A stretch of DNA of 17,366 bases from Oscillospiraceae bacterium (GCA_029004655.1 JAQVYP010000018.1:1-17366), one strand, 5' to 3'; counted from the stretch's first letter, positions 1-9,375 are shown. Translations and numbers: made by a program. The notes: generated by a model not told the origin, from the letters alone.

Positions 1-3000
1 TCATATCTTTCGCTGACTTCTTTATACTCCTCGATAGCGGACACATTAACATTTCCTAGATTGCGAATTTTGCCTTTGATTTCGGCAAGATTTTTTCTTG
101 CCTCAGTGATGCTTTCGATTTTAACTCCGATTTTCTCAGCTTCGCTTCTCGTAAGCTCATATTCATCAAACAAGCGACGAATTATTTCATCGTATTCTCT
201 AAGCATTGTTTCTTTGCGCTCTTCAAGCCTTGCAACCTCGCCGCTGAGCTTTTCACGATCGGAAGTTTTTTCGCGCTCCAAACGTCTGAGCTCCTGACCG
301 TTTTTATCGGCAGAATCTCTGCTGTTTGAAAGCTCGATGATCCTTTGCTCGGTTTCATGAATCTGTATACGCTTTAGCTCTATTTGTTCTTTTAAGGTAC
401 TGATTTGTGACATAATATCGTTGTTCTTTGCTTCAAAATCTGTAACAGATTGCATCATCAGACCTGTTCTGTCAACGCTGCTATTAATTGATTGTTCTAG
501 CATATTAGCCGACTCAGCGAGTGACTGAATATCCTTGCCCGTTTCCATCATTTTAAGTTTTAAGCTAGTAATTTCGGCAGACAATTCTTCACGCTTGCCC
601 GAAACGGAATCACGACCGCCCGAAATAGAATCAATTTCTGTTTGAGCTTTGCTCTTTTGTTCGTCCAGCAAGCTAATTTCGAGAAGGCTGGCACTTACAA
701 TTGCGCTGAGTTCAGCGGCACGGGAAGTGAGGACTTCTTTCTCCACCGTTAATTCCTTGAATGATTTTTCGGCTGAACTTTTAAGCTCACCCACACGTTT
801 AATTTCACCCAAAGTGCGGATTTTATCCTCTTGGGCAACTGTTAAAGCAGATTTTGCGGATAAGATATCGGCTTCAACCGCCTTAAACTCGCTCATAGCA
901 GTGTTATACTGCTCTGTCATTAGCGTGCTCTTTGCGTTTAGTTTTTCGATTTCTTCGTTAAATGTTGCAATATCCCCCGCACGACTTAGAATACCCGCGT
1001 TTTTGGACAACGAACCGCCCGTAAGCGAACCGCCGGCGTTAATCACCTGTCCGTCAAGGGTCACTATTTTAAAACGATAACCGTATTTTTTGGCCATTGT
1101 AACTGCACAGTCAATATCCTGTGACACAACGGTGCGTCCAAGCAATGATTTTATAATCCCGCTGTATTTAGAATCTGTTTTTAATAAGTCTGAGGCAATT
1201 CCAACAAATCCAAAACAGTTATCCAGACCTTTTTCATCAAGTGAGCGACCGTGAATAGCAGTTATCGGCAAAAATGTTGCACGGCCCTTATTACCTGATT
1301 TCAAAAATTCAATTGCTCTTTTTGCATCGTTTTCTGTATCAACAACAATGTTTTGCATTGCGGCACCAAGTGCGATTTCAACAGCCGTGGCATATTCCTT
1401 GGAAACCTCTATAATCCTGCTGACAGGTCCGTGGACTCCACGGAGCAACCCCTGTTCGGCGTCCTTCATAACCGCTTTTACAGAATAATTGAAGCCTTCC
1501 ATGTTGCGCTCCAAATCCTGCAATATTTTAACGCGGCGCTTTTTTTCTTCAACATCTAAATAACAAGAATCAAGCTTAAGCTTTAGCTCTGCTGTCTTTT
1601 CACTTCTGGAATTATATCTAAGCTGATAGCCTTTTAACGAGTTTGTGCATTCTTCAATAGTATTTTCCATTTCGCTTAAATATTTATTTAAATCATCAAA
1701 TTCGGCGGCATGTTTTTCTTTTTCCGCACTTGTTGACACGATTAATTCGGAAACTGTGGAAGAACGACTTTCAATCTCTGTTACCGACGACTGAGCAGTG
1801 ACCATAGTTACTCGCTGTTCGGAGCTACCAGCCGACAGCACATTAAGGGTTTTGGTTAAATCCTCAATCTTTCTGGATATGCTTTCACTGTCACTAATAA
1901 GATTGTTTAGCTCCTGCTCGGCGTCGTGGACTTTTTCTTGAAGTAAAGTTAATTCTTGTTCTTTAACTTTAATTTGAGCACGGCGATCATCAATTTCCGA
2001 CTTCGTTTTTTCGTCCGACTGCTCCAAATCCCTTATGTCGTTTGTAATTCGTTCTATGGATTCGTTATTATGAGAAATTGTGTTGTACAAAACTGCAATC
2101 TCGCCACCGGTTCTGGTGATCGCTTCCTCAAGAGTTGCAGATTCTCTTCGAACATCATCAATAATTGCAGTTGCCTTAGTGTATTCCTCCGAGCTTTGCT
2201 CGATTTTTGCGGCAATGTCCAACAACCCATCTTCCGCATCTTTATATGAAGCATTTGCAATTGTTATTTTATGTTCTTGTGCGCGTAAAGCCTCGTTTGA
2301 ATCATCCAAATTATGCAGCCAAAGTCCGATTTCAAGCTCTTTTTTAGTTTCCGAATATTCCAAAAACCTTTGAGCTTTACGACTTTGCTCGCCCAAAGGC
2401 CCAACCCGACTTTCAAGCTCGCTCGTAATATCTTTAAGGCGCACAAGATTATCGTCTGCCTGTGTAAGACGGCGTTCTGCTTCTATCTTGCGATATCTGT
2501 AACGAGAAATACCGCAAGCCTCTTCAAATATATCTCGTCTTTCGTTGGATTTAGAACTGACGATTGTATCAATTTTGCCTTGACCAATCATAGAATATCC
2601 GTCTCGTCCAAGCCCTGTATCCATGAAAAGCTCGTTGACATCTTTGAGTCTTACAACGGCTTTATTTATAAGATATTCACTCTCATGCGAGCGAAAATAA
2701 CGTCTTGTTACAGAAACCGAATCATTATCAAAATCAAGAGTTCTGTCAGTATTATCAATAGTAAGTGTAACCTCTGCAAATCCATGAGGTCTGCGTTCGT
2801 TTGTTCCGCCAAAAATGACATCTTCCATCGATTGTCCTCTAAGATTTTTGGTAGATTGCTCTCCCAATACCCAACGCACAGCGTCCGAAATGTTACTTTT
2901 ACCGCTTCCGTTTGGACCAACAACTGCCGTTATACCTTGTCCAAATCTCAAAACTGTCTTGTCTGCAAACGATTTAAAGCCTTGAATTTCGATAGACTTG

Positions 3001-3008
3001 AGAATCAC
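1..3008 (-). CDS. smc: Chromosome partition protein SMC (3' end outside window)
   Basis: SMC is the ATPase of the bacterial condensin (with ScpA/ScpB) that compacts and segregates chromosomes. I read an uninterrupted frame of about 1002 residues from a GTG start at 3008; the family is about 1190 long, so roughly the last 190 residues (C-terminal head with signature motif and Walker B) lie outside the window. Visible parts: Walker A GPNGSGKS at residues 31-38, Q-loop region VLGEQ at about 47-51, a long Glu/Lys/Ser-rich coiled coil from about 165 to 500, a hinge at about 515-665 ending in the Gly-rich GGSLTGGS, then the returning coiled coil. GTG is chosen because in-frame upstream codons give no better start and AGGATG lies 12 bp ahead, overlapping the stop of the radical SAM gene (7-bp gap). 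It is the last visible gene of the long minus-strand operon. Family assignment is firm. Confidence 0.97.
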   Translation of the reverse strand, partial: MILKSIEIQGFKSFADKTVLRFGQGITAVVGPNGSGKSNISDAVRWVLGEQSTKNLRGQSMEDVIFGGTNERRPHGFAEVTLTIDNTDRTLDFDNDSVSVTRRYFRSHESEYLINKAVVRLKDVNELFMDTGLGRDGYSMIGQGKIDTIVSSKSNERRDIFEEACGISRYRYRKIEAERRLTQADDNLVRLKDITSELESRVGPLGEQSRKAQRFLEYSETKKELEIGLWLHNLDDSNEALRAQEHKITIANASYKDAEDGLLDIAAKIEQSSEEYTKATAIIDDVRRESATLEEAITRTGGEIAVLYNTISHNNESIERITNDIRDLEQSDEKTKSEIDDRRAQIKVKEQELTLLQEKVHDAEQELNNLISDSESISRKIEDLTKTLNVLSAGSSEQRVTMVTAQSSVTEIESRSSTVSELIVSTSAEKEKHAAEFDDLNKYLSEMENTIEECTNSLKGYQLRYNSRSEKTAELKLKLDSCYLDVEEKKRRVKILQDLERNMEGFNYSVKAVMKDAEQGLLRGVHGPVSRIIEVSKEYATAVEIALGAAMQNIVVDTENDAKRAIEFLKSGNKGRATFLPITAIHGRSLDEKGLDNCFGFVGIASDLLKTDSKYSGIIKSLLGRTVVSQDIDCAVTMAKKYGYRFKIVTLDGQVINAGGSLTGGSLSKNAGILSRAGDIATFNEEIEKLNAKSTLMTEQYNTAMSEFKAVEADILSAKSALTVAQEDKIRTLGEIKRVGELKSSAEKSFKELTVEKEVLTSRAAELSAIVSASLLEISLLDEQKSKAQTEIDSISGGRDSVSGKREELSAEITSLKLKMMETGKDIQSLAESANMLEQSINSSVDRTGLMMQSVTDFEAKNNDIMSQISTLKEQIELKRIQIHETEQRIIELSNSRDSADKNGQELRRLEREKTSDREKLSGEVARLEERKETMLREYDEIIRRLFDEYELTRSEAEKIGVKIESITEARKNLAEIKGKIRNLGNVNVSAIEEYKEVSERY

Positions 3009-3015
3009 TAATACT

Positions 3016-4005
3016 TCACATCCTAGTACAAATCAAATTAAAATCTGCAAGCTCATTGTTGACTTTTACCTTGCAATTATATCCCATGTTTTTTAAATAT
3101 TCAATGTTGCTTTTCTTTTGTCCAATCATCTTTGAAACGGAAGATTGGTTTACATAAATATCGTAATTACCCGGCTCGGTTAAAACATTCAAAGCAAGCG
3201 CTAAATACATCTTGCCTTCACACAGCTCTCGCATTGACGGATGCCACGGACCTGCAACATAAGAATCCATGTCAATCGTGTGCAACCCTAGGCGAATAAC
3301 ATTAATGTTATTTTCTCTGAACAATTTTAACAGCTTTGTGCAAACAGCCACCGCTGCTTCAAGAGACTGAGGTTTATAAACGCCTTTTTTATACAACACC
3401 TCTAGCAAGGTGTTTTTCAAAACGATTGTCGGATAGATGCGAACCGTATCCGGTTTTAGCTCGATAATTTTTTCGGCGGTTTTTAAGGACAATTCCTCGC
3501 AGTCGCCGTAAAGACCGGTCATCATCTGAAGTCCTAGCGAAATATCAAATTCTTTAATAAGCCGTGATGCATTTATAATATCGTCGACGGTGTGACCTCG
3601 CTTATTTGCGACCAACACAGTGTCCGCCATGCTTTGTGCGCCCAACTCAACGGCCGTGACGCCGTTTTCTTTCAAGATCGACAACACTTCGCGGTCAATC
3701 GCATCGGGGCGTGTGGAGAGTCTTATTCCTGCAACAGTGCCGTCTTTCACATATTTTGAAGCTGCCTCGAGTAATTCTGTCATATATGTACGGCCAATTG
3801 CCGTGAAACTTCCGCCGAAAAAAGCAATTTCCGTGTTTGCGGCAGAGTAATTTTTAGACGAAACAGCAACCTTTACAGCTTCGTCAATATCAGAAATATT
3901 TGGCGCATTCAGTTTTCCGGTAATAACATTTTGATTGCAAAAACTGCACCTGTGTTCACATCCTAAATGCGGCACGAATATTGAAATATTTGCGTGGTGA
4001 CTCAT
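3016..4005 (-). CDS. Elp3-like radical SAM protein (no acetyltransferase domain)
   Basis: A 329-residue radical SAM enzyme. The [4Fe-4S]-binding cysteines are C16, C20 and C23 (CEHRCSFC, the Cx3Cx2C pattern). Further landmarks are GGSFT at 64-68 (SAM-binding GGE-like motif), STRPD at 97-101, ELGAQS at 120-125 and RGHTV at 136-140. The last three match the catalytic half of Elp3 (tRNA wobble-uridine modification), but the protein stops where Elp3 would continue into its lysine-acetyltransferase domain. Its start codon overlaps the rnc stop by 4 bp (ATGA), and smc follows after 7 bp, so the three are almost certainly co-transcribed and coupled. A role in RNA modification is an inference from the Elp3 resemblance and the RNase III neighbour; substrate and reaction are unknown. 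Annotations such as Fe-S oxidoreductase or HemN-like are possible, but the RPD/ELGxQS/RGHT set favours the Elp3-like group. Confidence 0.9.
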   Translation of the reverse strand: MSHHANISIFVPHLGCEHRCSFCNQNVITGKLNAPNISDIDEAVKVAVSSKNYSAANTEIAFFGGSFTAIGRTYMTELLEAASKYVKDGTVAGIRLSTRPDAIDREVLSILKENGVTAVELGAQSMADTVLVANKRGHTVDDIINASRLIKEFDISLGLQMMTGLYGDCEELSLKTAEKIIELKPDTVRIYPTIVLKNTLLEVLYKKGVYKPQSLEAAVAVCTKLLKLFRENNINVIRLGLHTIDMDSYVAGPWHPSMRELCEGKMYLALALNVLTEPGNYDIYVNQSSVSKMIGQKKSNIEYLKNMGYNCKVKVNNELADFNLICTRM

Positions 4006-4685
4006 ACTTCTTGACCCATAAGCTCAAGTGCTTTACGGGCGGCGTCCTGTTCAGCCTGCTTTTTACTGTGACCGATTCCGGTAGAGAAAATATTCGAATT
4101 TAACTTGACGTTGACCGCAAACTGTTTATCATGATCAGGGCCGCTTTCGTCAGCAAGGACATATTGCAATATTTCTTCCGGGTTACGCTGAACAATTTCC
4201 TGAAGCATGGTTTTATAATCTTTGAAGACCTCGTCAGATTGAAAGTTATCCAATTCTTTTAACACAAAACGCAAAACATGGCTTTTGGCAACTTCCATGC
4301 CGCCGTCAAGATACATTGCTGCAAGCACCGCCTCAAAAGCGTCAGCCAGAATGGACGAGCGTGTATTTCCGCCGCTTTGCAATTCGCCTTTTCCCAGCAA
4401 CAAATAATTTCCCACATTCAATTCACGAGAGAAGGCACAAAGGGATTTTTCACACACCAATGACGCACGAATCTTTGTGAGTTCACCCTCAGGGAGGTCT
4501 TTAAAATTTTTAAATATATATTCAGAAACTATGATAGACAAAATTGAATCTCCAAGAAACTCAAGACGCTCGTTTGATTTGTTAGCTTCCCTTGTTTCGT
4601 TGGCATAAGACGAATGAGTTAATGCACGTTTTAACAAATTTTTATCTTTAAATTTATATCTGATTTCTTTTTCAAAGTTTTCCAT
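4002..4685 (-). CDS. rnc: Ribonuclease III
   Basis: RNase III (227 aa) cleaves double-stranded RNA in rRNA precursors and some mRNAs. The family signature NERLEFLGDS is at residues 38-47, with the metal-binding acidic residues in that motif (D46) and in DAFEAV at 115-120 (E118). The C-terminal double-stranded RNA-binding domain spans about 154-224 and ends with the KKQAEQDAARKAL helix. Length is normal. ATG at 4685 has AAGAGG 6 bp upstream and sits 12 bp after the plsX stop. The stop overlaps the following radical SAM gene by 4 bp. In many Firmicutes acpP lies directly before rnc; here plsX does. Confidence 0.97.
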   Translation of the reverse strand: MENFEKEIRYKFKDKNLLKRALTHSSYANETREANKSNERLEFLGDSILSIIVSEYIFKNFKDLPEGELTKIRASLVCEKSLCAFSRELNVGNYLLLGKGELQSGGNTRSSILADAFEAVLAAMYLDGGMEVAKSHVLRFVLKELDNFQSDEVFKDYKTMLQEIVQRNPEEILQYVLADESGPDHDKQFAVNVKLNSNIFSTGIGHSKKQAEQDAARKALELMGQEV

Positions 4686-4697
4686 AAGATGCCTCTT

Positions 4698-5696
4698 TTA
4701 TTCTTCGTTATCCTTTTCCAAATCCTTGGAAATTAAGCCAACTACATCGTTTTCAGCAAAAATCTTTGCCTGTTTAATTGCATTTTTAATCGCTATTGCA
4801 TTGGAATTTCCATGAGCCTTTATAACAGGCTTTTTGAGTCCCAATAAAGGTGCTCCGCCAACCTCGGAAGAATCTGCCTTTTTCTTAATTTGCTTTAATC
4901 CGCTTTTGGTAATAAGGTAAGCAACTTTTGTTGCCGCATTTTTAAGAAATACGTCCTTCAACATTGAGAACAAATTAAGCGATACACCCTCATATAGCTT
5001 AAGCACAATGTTTCCCGTAAATCCGTCGGTTATAACAACATCACAAGCGCCTTCCGGAATAGCCCTAGCCTCAACATTTCCAATGAAATTAATAGGCGCT
5101 TCTTTAAGAAGTTCATAAGCTTTAAGCTGAAGCTCGCCACCCTTTGTATCCTCTGTGCCGATATTCAAAAGACCAACCGTGGGGCTTTCAATATTCATAA
5201 CCTTCTTCATATAGACAGATGCCATAACCGCAAATTGCTCAAGCATTTCCGGTCGGCAGTCGGCATTTGCACCAACATCCATCAGCAAAAATGAGCCGTT
5301 TTTGGCAGGTACAAGACTGCCTATTGCCGCTCGTTTAACGCCTTTAAGCCGCTTTACTATAAAAGTGCCGCCAACAACAATTGCGCCCGTGCTGCCTGCA
5401 GAAACAAAAGCATCGCCCTTATCTTCTGCAACAAGCTTAAGTGCCACTGCCATGGAGCTGTCTTTCTTGGATTTTAAAATCTCGTTTGGCTGGTCATGCA
5501 TATCCATTATATCGCCAGCATGGCAAATTTCAATATTGTTGAGCGAAATATTGTTTTCCTCGGCGCGTTTTTTGATAATTTGCTCGTCGCCGGTGAGAAT
5601 TATTTGGACACCCAGTTCTGCAACCGCCATTGCAGCGCCCTTGATTATTTCCAGTGGTGCGTTATCCCCACCGAATGCATCAACAACTATCTTCAT
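4698..5696 (-). CDS. plsX: Phosphate acyltransferase PlsX
   Basis: PlsX makes acyl-phosphate from acyl-ACP and inorganic phosphate, the donor that PlsY uses to start phospholipid synthesis; it acts at the inner face of the membrane. The frame begins with the family N-terminus MKIVVDAFGGDNAP and carries the conserved segments FVSAGSTGA, DVGANADC, GLLNIGTED, FTGNIVLK and a late GGAPLLGLKKP. From the ATG at 5696 the length is 332 aa, normal for the family. A GTG at 5705 would add three residues (MII) and overlap the trmFO stop by 4 bp; GGGGAAAG lies 4 bp before GTG and 13 bp before ATG, so the choice is open. I prefer ATG because it matches the usual protein start. Downstream rnc follows after 12 bp with no acpP between. 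Confidence 0.96.
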   Translation of the reverse strand: MKIVVDAFGGDNAPLEIIKGAAMAVAELGVQIILTGDEQIIKKRAEENNISLNNIEICHAGDIMDMHDQPNEILKSKKDSSMAVALKLVAEDKGDAFVSAGSTGAIVVGGTFIVKRLKGVKRAAIGSLVPAKNGSFLLMDVGANADCRPEMLEQFAVMASVYMKKVMNIESPTVGLLNIGTEDTKGGELQLKAYELLKEAPINFIGNVEARAIPEGACDVVITDGFTGNIVLKLYEGVSLNLFSMLKDVFLKNAATKVAYLITKSGLKQIKKKADSSEVGGAPLLGLKKPVIKAHGNSNAIAIKNAIKQAKIFAENDVVGLISKDLEKDNEE

Positions 5697-5701
5697 TATT
5701 A

Positions 5702-7006
5702 TCACTCATCTTTCCCCAAATTATTAAACCAATTTACAGATCTTGCCGCCAATGCCATGTATCTTTCTTTTTTATCTCTGATTGATTGTTCAAGCGGAGG
5801 CAGAACGCCGAAATTTGCGCCCATAGGTTGAAATTTTTCAACCGTGCTGTCGCTGATATATCCGCAAAGTGCGCCAATCATACTGAACTTTGGCAGCTGC
5901 AAAACTGCTTGTCCTTTAATTTTGCTGACAACGCTTAAACCTGAAATTAATCCAGAAGATGCCGATTCCATATATCCCTCAACTCCGCTGATTTGTCCTG
6001 CAAAATATATATTACCGTTCGTCCTCATCGAAAAATCTGCATTCAGTAATTTAGGGGAATTTATAAATGAGTTGCGGTGCATAACACCGTATCTCACGAA
6101 ATCTGCATTTTGGAGACCCGGAATCATCGAAAATACTCGCTTTTGCTCGGCAAATTTGAGATTAGTTTGAAATCCCACAAGGTTAAACATTGTGGCATCT
6201 TTGTTTTCTTTTCGCAGTTGAACTACCGCCCACGGTCTGTGTCCTGTGTTTGGGTCACGCAATCCGACAGGTTTCATCGGACCAAAGCGTATTGCGTCCA
6301 ATCCCCTTTTTGCCAAAACTTCAATCGGCATACAGCCTTCGTAAACGGTAAAGCCTTTATCGAATTCATGAAGCTGTGCCGACTCAGCGCCCACAAGCTC
6401 CTCGTGGAAGCTTTCGTATTCAGCTTTATTAAACGGACAGTTAATATAATCGCTATCGCCTTTGTCATATCTTGACGCATAAAACGCTTTGGAAAAATCG
6501 ATACTGTCCGCAGTTACAATAGGTGCCGCCGCGTCATAAAAGCTTAAATAATCACTTCCGCAAAGTTTCTTTATTTCCTCTGCCAGTTTTCCATCTGTCA
6601 GCGGACCGCTTGCAATTATCACATAATCGTCCTTAGGTATTTCTGACACTCGTTCGGAAATCACCTCGATATTGCTGTTTGACTTTACAATATCGGTAAT
6701 CATTTGCGAAAATATGTTTCGATCCACTGCTAATGCTCCACCGGCAGGTACGGCGCATTTTTCGGCAGTTGCCACACAAACAGAACCTAAAGTCTTCATT
6801 TCCCATTTCAAAAGCCCTGCCGCCGAATCAATTCTAGCGGCTTTCAGCGAATTGGAGCATACAAGCTCGCCGAATCCGCTTGTTTTATGAGCAGGGGACA
6901 TTTCTTTAGGCTTCATTTCATAAAGCTTAACCTTTATTCCACTGCAAGCAACAGCAACTGCCGCCTCACATCCCGCAAGACCGGCACCGATTACCGAAAC
7001 GCTCAT
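5702..7006 (-). CDS. trmFO: Methylenetetrahydrofolate--tRNA-(uracil-5-)-methyltransferase TrmFO
   Basis: TrmFO is the flavoprotein that forms 5-methyluridine (T54) in the tRNA T-loop, using methylenetetrahydrofolate as carbon donor and FAD/NAD(P)H as reductant. The N-terminus has the dinucleotide-binding GAGLAG at residues 7-12. The conserved VCSNSLKA has its cysteine at C50, and the family hallmark YEGCMPIEVLAKRG has C225, followed by FGPMKPVGL and HRPWAVVQLR. These are the two cysteine motifs linked to catalysis in this family. At 434 aa it is full length. Its ATG shares one base with the topA stop (TAATG at 7006), indicating translational coupling. The topA-trmFO order is the same as topA-gid in Bacillus. 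Confidence 0.97.
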   Translation of the reverse strand: MSVSVIGAGLAGCEAAVAVACSGIKVKLYEMKPKEMSPAHKTSGFGELVCSNSLKAARIDSAAGLLKWEMKTLGSVCVATAEKCAVPAGGALAVDRNIFSQMITDIVKSNSNIEVISERVSEIPKDDYVIIASGPLTDGKLAEEIKKLCGSDYLSFYDAAAPIVTADSIDFSKAFYASRYDKGDSDYINCPFNKAEYESFHEELVGAESAQLHEFDKGFTVYEGCMPIEVLAKRGLDAIRFGPMKPVGLRDPNTGHRPWAVVQLRKENKDATMFNLVGFQTNLKFAEQKRVFSMIPGLQNADFVRYGVMHRNSFINSPKLLNADFSMRTNGNIYFAGQISGVEGYMESASSGLISGLSVVSKIKGQAVLQLPKFSMIGALCGYISDSTVEKFQPMGANFGVLPPLEQSIRDKKERYMALAARSVNWFNNLGKDE

Positions 7007-9345
7007 TATTCTTCCTCAGTCTTTTTCGCTTTAGTTTTTGATGTAGATTTCTTAGTTGTAGATGTGGATTTCTTTGTTGTAGATTTAGATTTTGCTGTGG
7101 TTTTTGGCTTTGTTTCTGTATCTAATACTGCGTCTATTGCTGTATCTTTAACTGTATCTTTAGCTTTAGTAGTAGATTTTTTTGTTGTGCTTGTAGTTTT
7201 CTTTGTTGCGGATTTTGCAGTTTGTGATGTTGATTTAGATTTTGTTGTGGACTTTGCTTTGGGTGTGTATTTTTTCTCCGGCATATTTTCATATCCGCAC
7301 TGCTCATCACAGCAATGCAGCCTACCACCGCGTCCTTTAAACAAAGTCTTCCCGCAGTCTGGGCATTTTTGAGCCGTCGGAACGTCCCATGTCATAAACT
7401 TACACTCAGTATTCTTTTCACAACCAAAATATTTGTATCCGCTTTTAGATTTTTTCTGCAACATTTTACCGCCGCACAATGGGCAGAATCCGGGTGTTTC
7501 CTGAACAATTGCTTTTGTGTTTTTGCAGTCTGGATAACCGGGACAAGCCAAGAATTTGCCGAATCGTCCGGACTTAATAACCATATTTCTGCCGCAAAGC
7601 TCGCAAATAACATCGGTTTCCACATCGGGCACTTTAATTCTGATGCCATCCATGGCTTTCTCAGCATTTGTAAGAGTTTCTTCAAATCCTGTATAGAAAT
7701 CTCTGATTGTCTCAATCCAATTTAGATCGCCGGATTCAACCTTATCTAGGTCGCTTTCCATTTTTGCTGTAAACTTAACATCAACTATACTATTGAAATG
7801 TTCAATCATTAGATCAGCAACCGTTTCGCCGAGAACCGTAGGTAAAAGAGATTTCTTATCTCTTTCGATATAATCTCTGTGCAGTATATTGCCAATAATC
7901 GGCGCATATGTTGATGGACGTCCTATTCCGTTTTCATCAAGTGCTTTGATTAATGTAGGCTCTGTATAGCGTGCAGGCGGCGCCGTGAAGTGTTGATTTG
8001 GAGTGATTTCAACGAGTTTAAGAGTATCTCCCTTTTCAAGTTTCGGCAAAGAACTGCTATTCTCGGAATTTTCATCATCATTTCCTTCAATATAAAGAGT
8101 TGTAAATCCATCAAAGCGAACTGTAAATCCGCTTGCTTTAAACATATAATCTCCACCGACAATATTAGCCGACACTGTATCCTGAACACAAGCTGCCATA
8201 AGGCTTGCAATAAATCTTTCCCAAACAAGCTTATACAAATTATATTGATCCCTTGAAAGAACGGCTCTGACCTTATCGGGGCTTAAATGAACCATAGTGG
8301 GACGAATTGCCTCATGCGCGTCCTGTGCGTTGTTTTTAGATTTATAATATCTGGGCTTTTCAGGCAAATAATTTTCGCCGTACTGCGCTTTAATAAATTC
8401 ATTTCCGGCTGCTCTTGCTTCTTCGGAAATCCTCAATGAATCGGTTCTCATATAGGTTATAAGACCAGTGGTGCCAAGTCCTGGAATGTCAATGCCTTCA
8501 TATAACTGCTGTGCAATGCTCATCGTGCGCTGACCGATATAGTTCAGCTTTCGGGATGCTTCCTGCTGCAATGTAGATGTGATAAACGGAGGCGCCGGTT
8601 GTCTGTTGCGAACGCCCTTCTTTACCTCATCAATCACATATTCTGCATTGTTTAAGCCTGCCAAAATGTTTTTTGCTTGGCTCACACCCGTGATTTTAAT
8701 CTTTTTGCCGTCTTTTGAACCATGGAATGCGGAGGCAAAATCCTTGTTCAATTTGTTGAATATGGAGTCAATTGACCAATATTCTTCTGCCACAAACGCT
8801 CTGATTTCCTTTTCGCGGTCAACAATCAATCTTAAAGCGACTGACTGAACACGGCCTGCGGACAAACCGCTTTTAATCTTTTTCCAAAGGAAAGGACTTA
8901 ATTTATATCCGACCAGACGGTCAAGAACACGGCGAGCCTGTTGTGCATCAACCAAATCAATATCGATTTTTCTTAGGTTTTTCATTCCGTTTTGGACGCC
9001 TGTTTTTGTAATCTCATTAAATGCAACACGGTTATTTTCATTCATATCAATAGACAGTAACTGTGCCAAATGCCACGAAATTGCTTCTCCTTCTCTATCA
9101 GGGTCGGTTGCAAGATAAATTGTATCACTATTTTTAGCAGCTTTTTTTAGCTTACTAATAAGATCTTTTTTATCTCTCATATTAATATATTGAGGAGTAA
9201 AATCATTTTCAACATCTATACCTAATTTTGACTTTGGCAAATCTCTTACATGACCCATAGATGCCATAACTTCAAAATCTGCACCTAAATATTTTTCGAT
9301 TGTTTTAGCCTTTGCAGGTGACTCAACAATTACTAATTTCGACAT
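7006..9345 (-). CDS. topA: DNA topoisomerase I (type IA)
   Basis: TopA relaxes negative supercoils by transient single-strand cleavage. The Toprim domain opens the protein (IVESPAKAKTIEKYL at residues 5-19, DPDREGE at 81-87 with the metal-binding acidic residues), and the catalytic tyrosine is Y298 in GLITYMRTDS. The central domains include HEAIRPT at 344-350 and ENGIGRPSTYA at 471-481. Three zinc-ribbon modules follow: C581/C584/C601/C607, C621/C624/C642/C648 and C661/C664/C678-679/C683. The last 90 or so residues (about 691-779) are a Lys/Ser/Thr-rich low-complexity tail made of repeated TKKST-like units, ending KKTEEE. At 779 aa it is longer than many homologues because of this tail. ATG is preceded by GGAG 8 bp upstream. 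trmFO overlaps its stop. Confidence 0.97.
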   Translation of the reverse strand: MSKLVIVESPAKAKTIEKYLGADFEVMASMGHVRDLPKSKLGIDVENDFTPQYINMRDKKDLISKLKKAAKNSDTIYLATDPDREGEAISWHLAQLLSIDMNENNRVAFNEITKTGVQNGMKNLRKIDIDLVDAQQARRVLDRLVGYKLSPFLWKKIKSGLSAGRVQSVALRLIVDREKEIRAFVAEEYWSIDSIFNKLNKDFASAFHGSKDGKKIKITGVSQAKNILAGLNNAEYVIDEVKKGVRNRQPAPPFITSTLQQEASRKLNYIGQRTMSIAQQLYEGIDIPGLGTTGLITYMRTDSLRISEEARAAGNEFIKAQYGENYLPEKPRYYKSKNNAQDAHEAIRPTMVHLSPDKVRAVLSRDQYNLYKLVWERFIASLMAACVQDTVSANIVGGDYMFKASGFTVRFDGFTTLYIEGNDDENSENSSSLPKLEKGDTLKLVEITPNQHFTAPPARYTEPTLIKALDENGIGRPSTYAPIIGNILHRDYIERDKKSLLPTVLGETVADLMIEHFNSIVDVKFTAKMESDLDKVESGDLNWIETIRDFYTGFEETLTNAEKAMDGIRIKVPDVETDVICELCGRNMVIKSGRFGKFLACPGYPDCKNTKAIVQETPGFCPLCGGKMLQKKSKSGYKYFGCEKNTECKFMTWDVPTAQKCPDCGKTLFKGRGGRLHCCDEQCGYENMPEKKYTPKAKSTTKSKSTSQTAKSATKKTTSTTKKSTTKAKDTVKDTAIDAVLDTETKPKTTAKSKSTTKKSTSTTKKSTSKTKAKKTEEE

Positions 9346-9375
9346 ACGATTTACTCCAATCTATCTTAATTATTA

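Noticed and set aside
61..3011. Several plus-strand open frames (for example 61-297, 649-1080, 2313-3011) opposite the left end of the window.
   Set aside because: They lie antisense to an uninterrupted SMC frame with clear Walker A, coiled-coil and hinge features, have no ribosome binding sites and resemble no protein family.
5702..7006. TrmFO considered as the MnmG (GidA) tRNA-modification protein.
   Set aside because: Length of 434 rather than about 620 residues and the VCSNSLKA and EGCMPIEV motifs identify TrmFO.
6887..7372. Plus-strand frame of 161 aa rich in Val/Asp/Phe that looks like a membrane or repeat protein.
   Set aside because: It is the complement of the Lys/Ser/Thr-rich tail of TopA; the repeats come from that low-complexity coding sequence.
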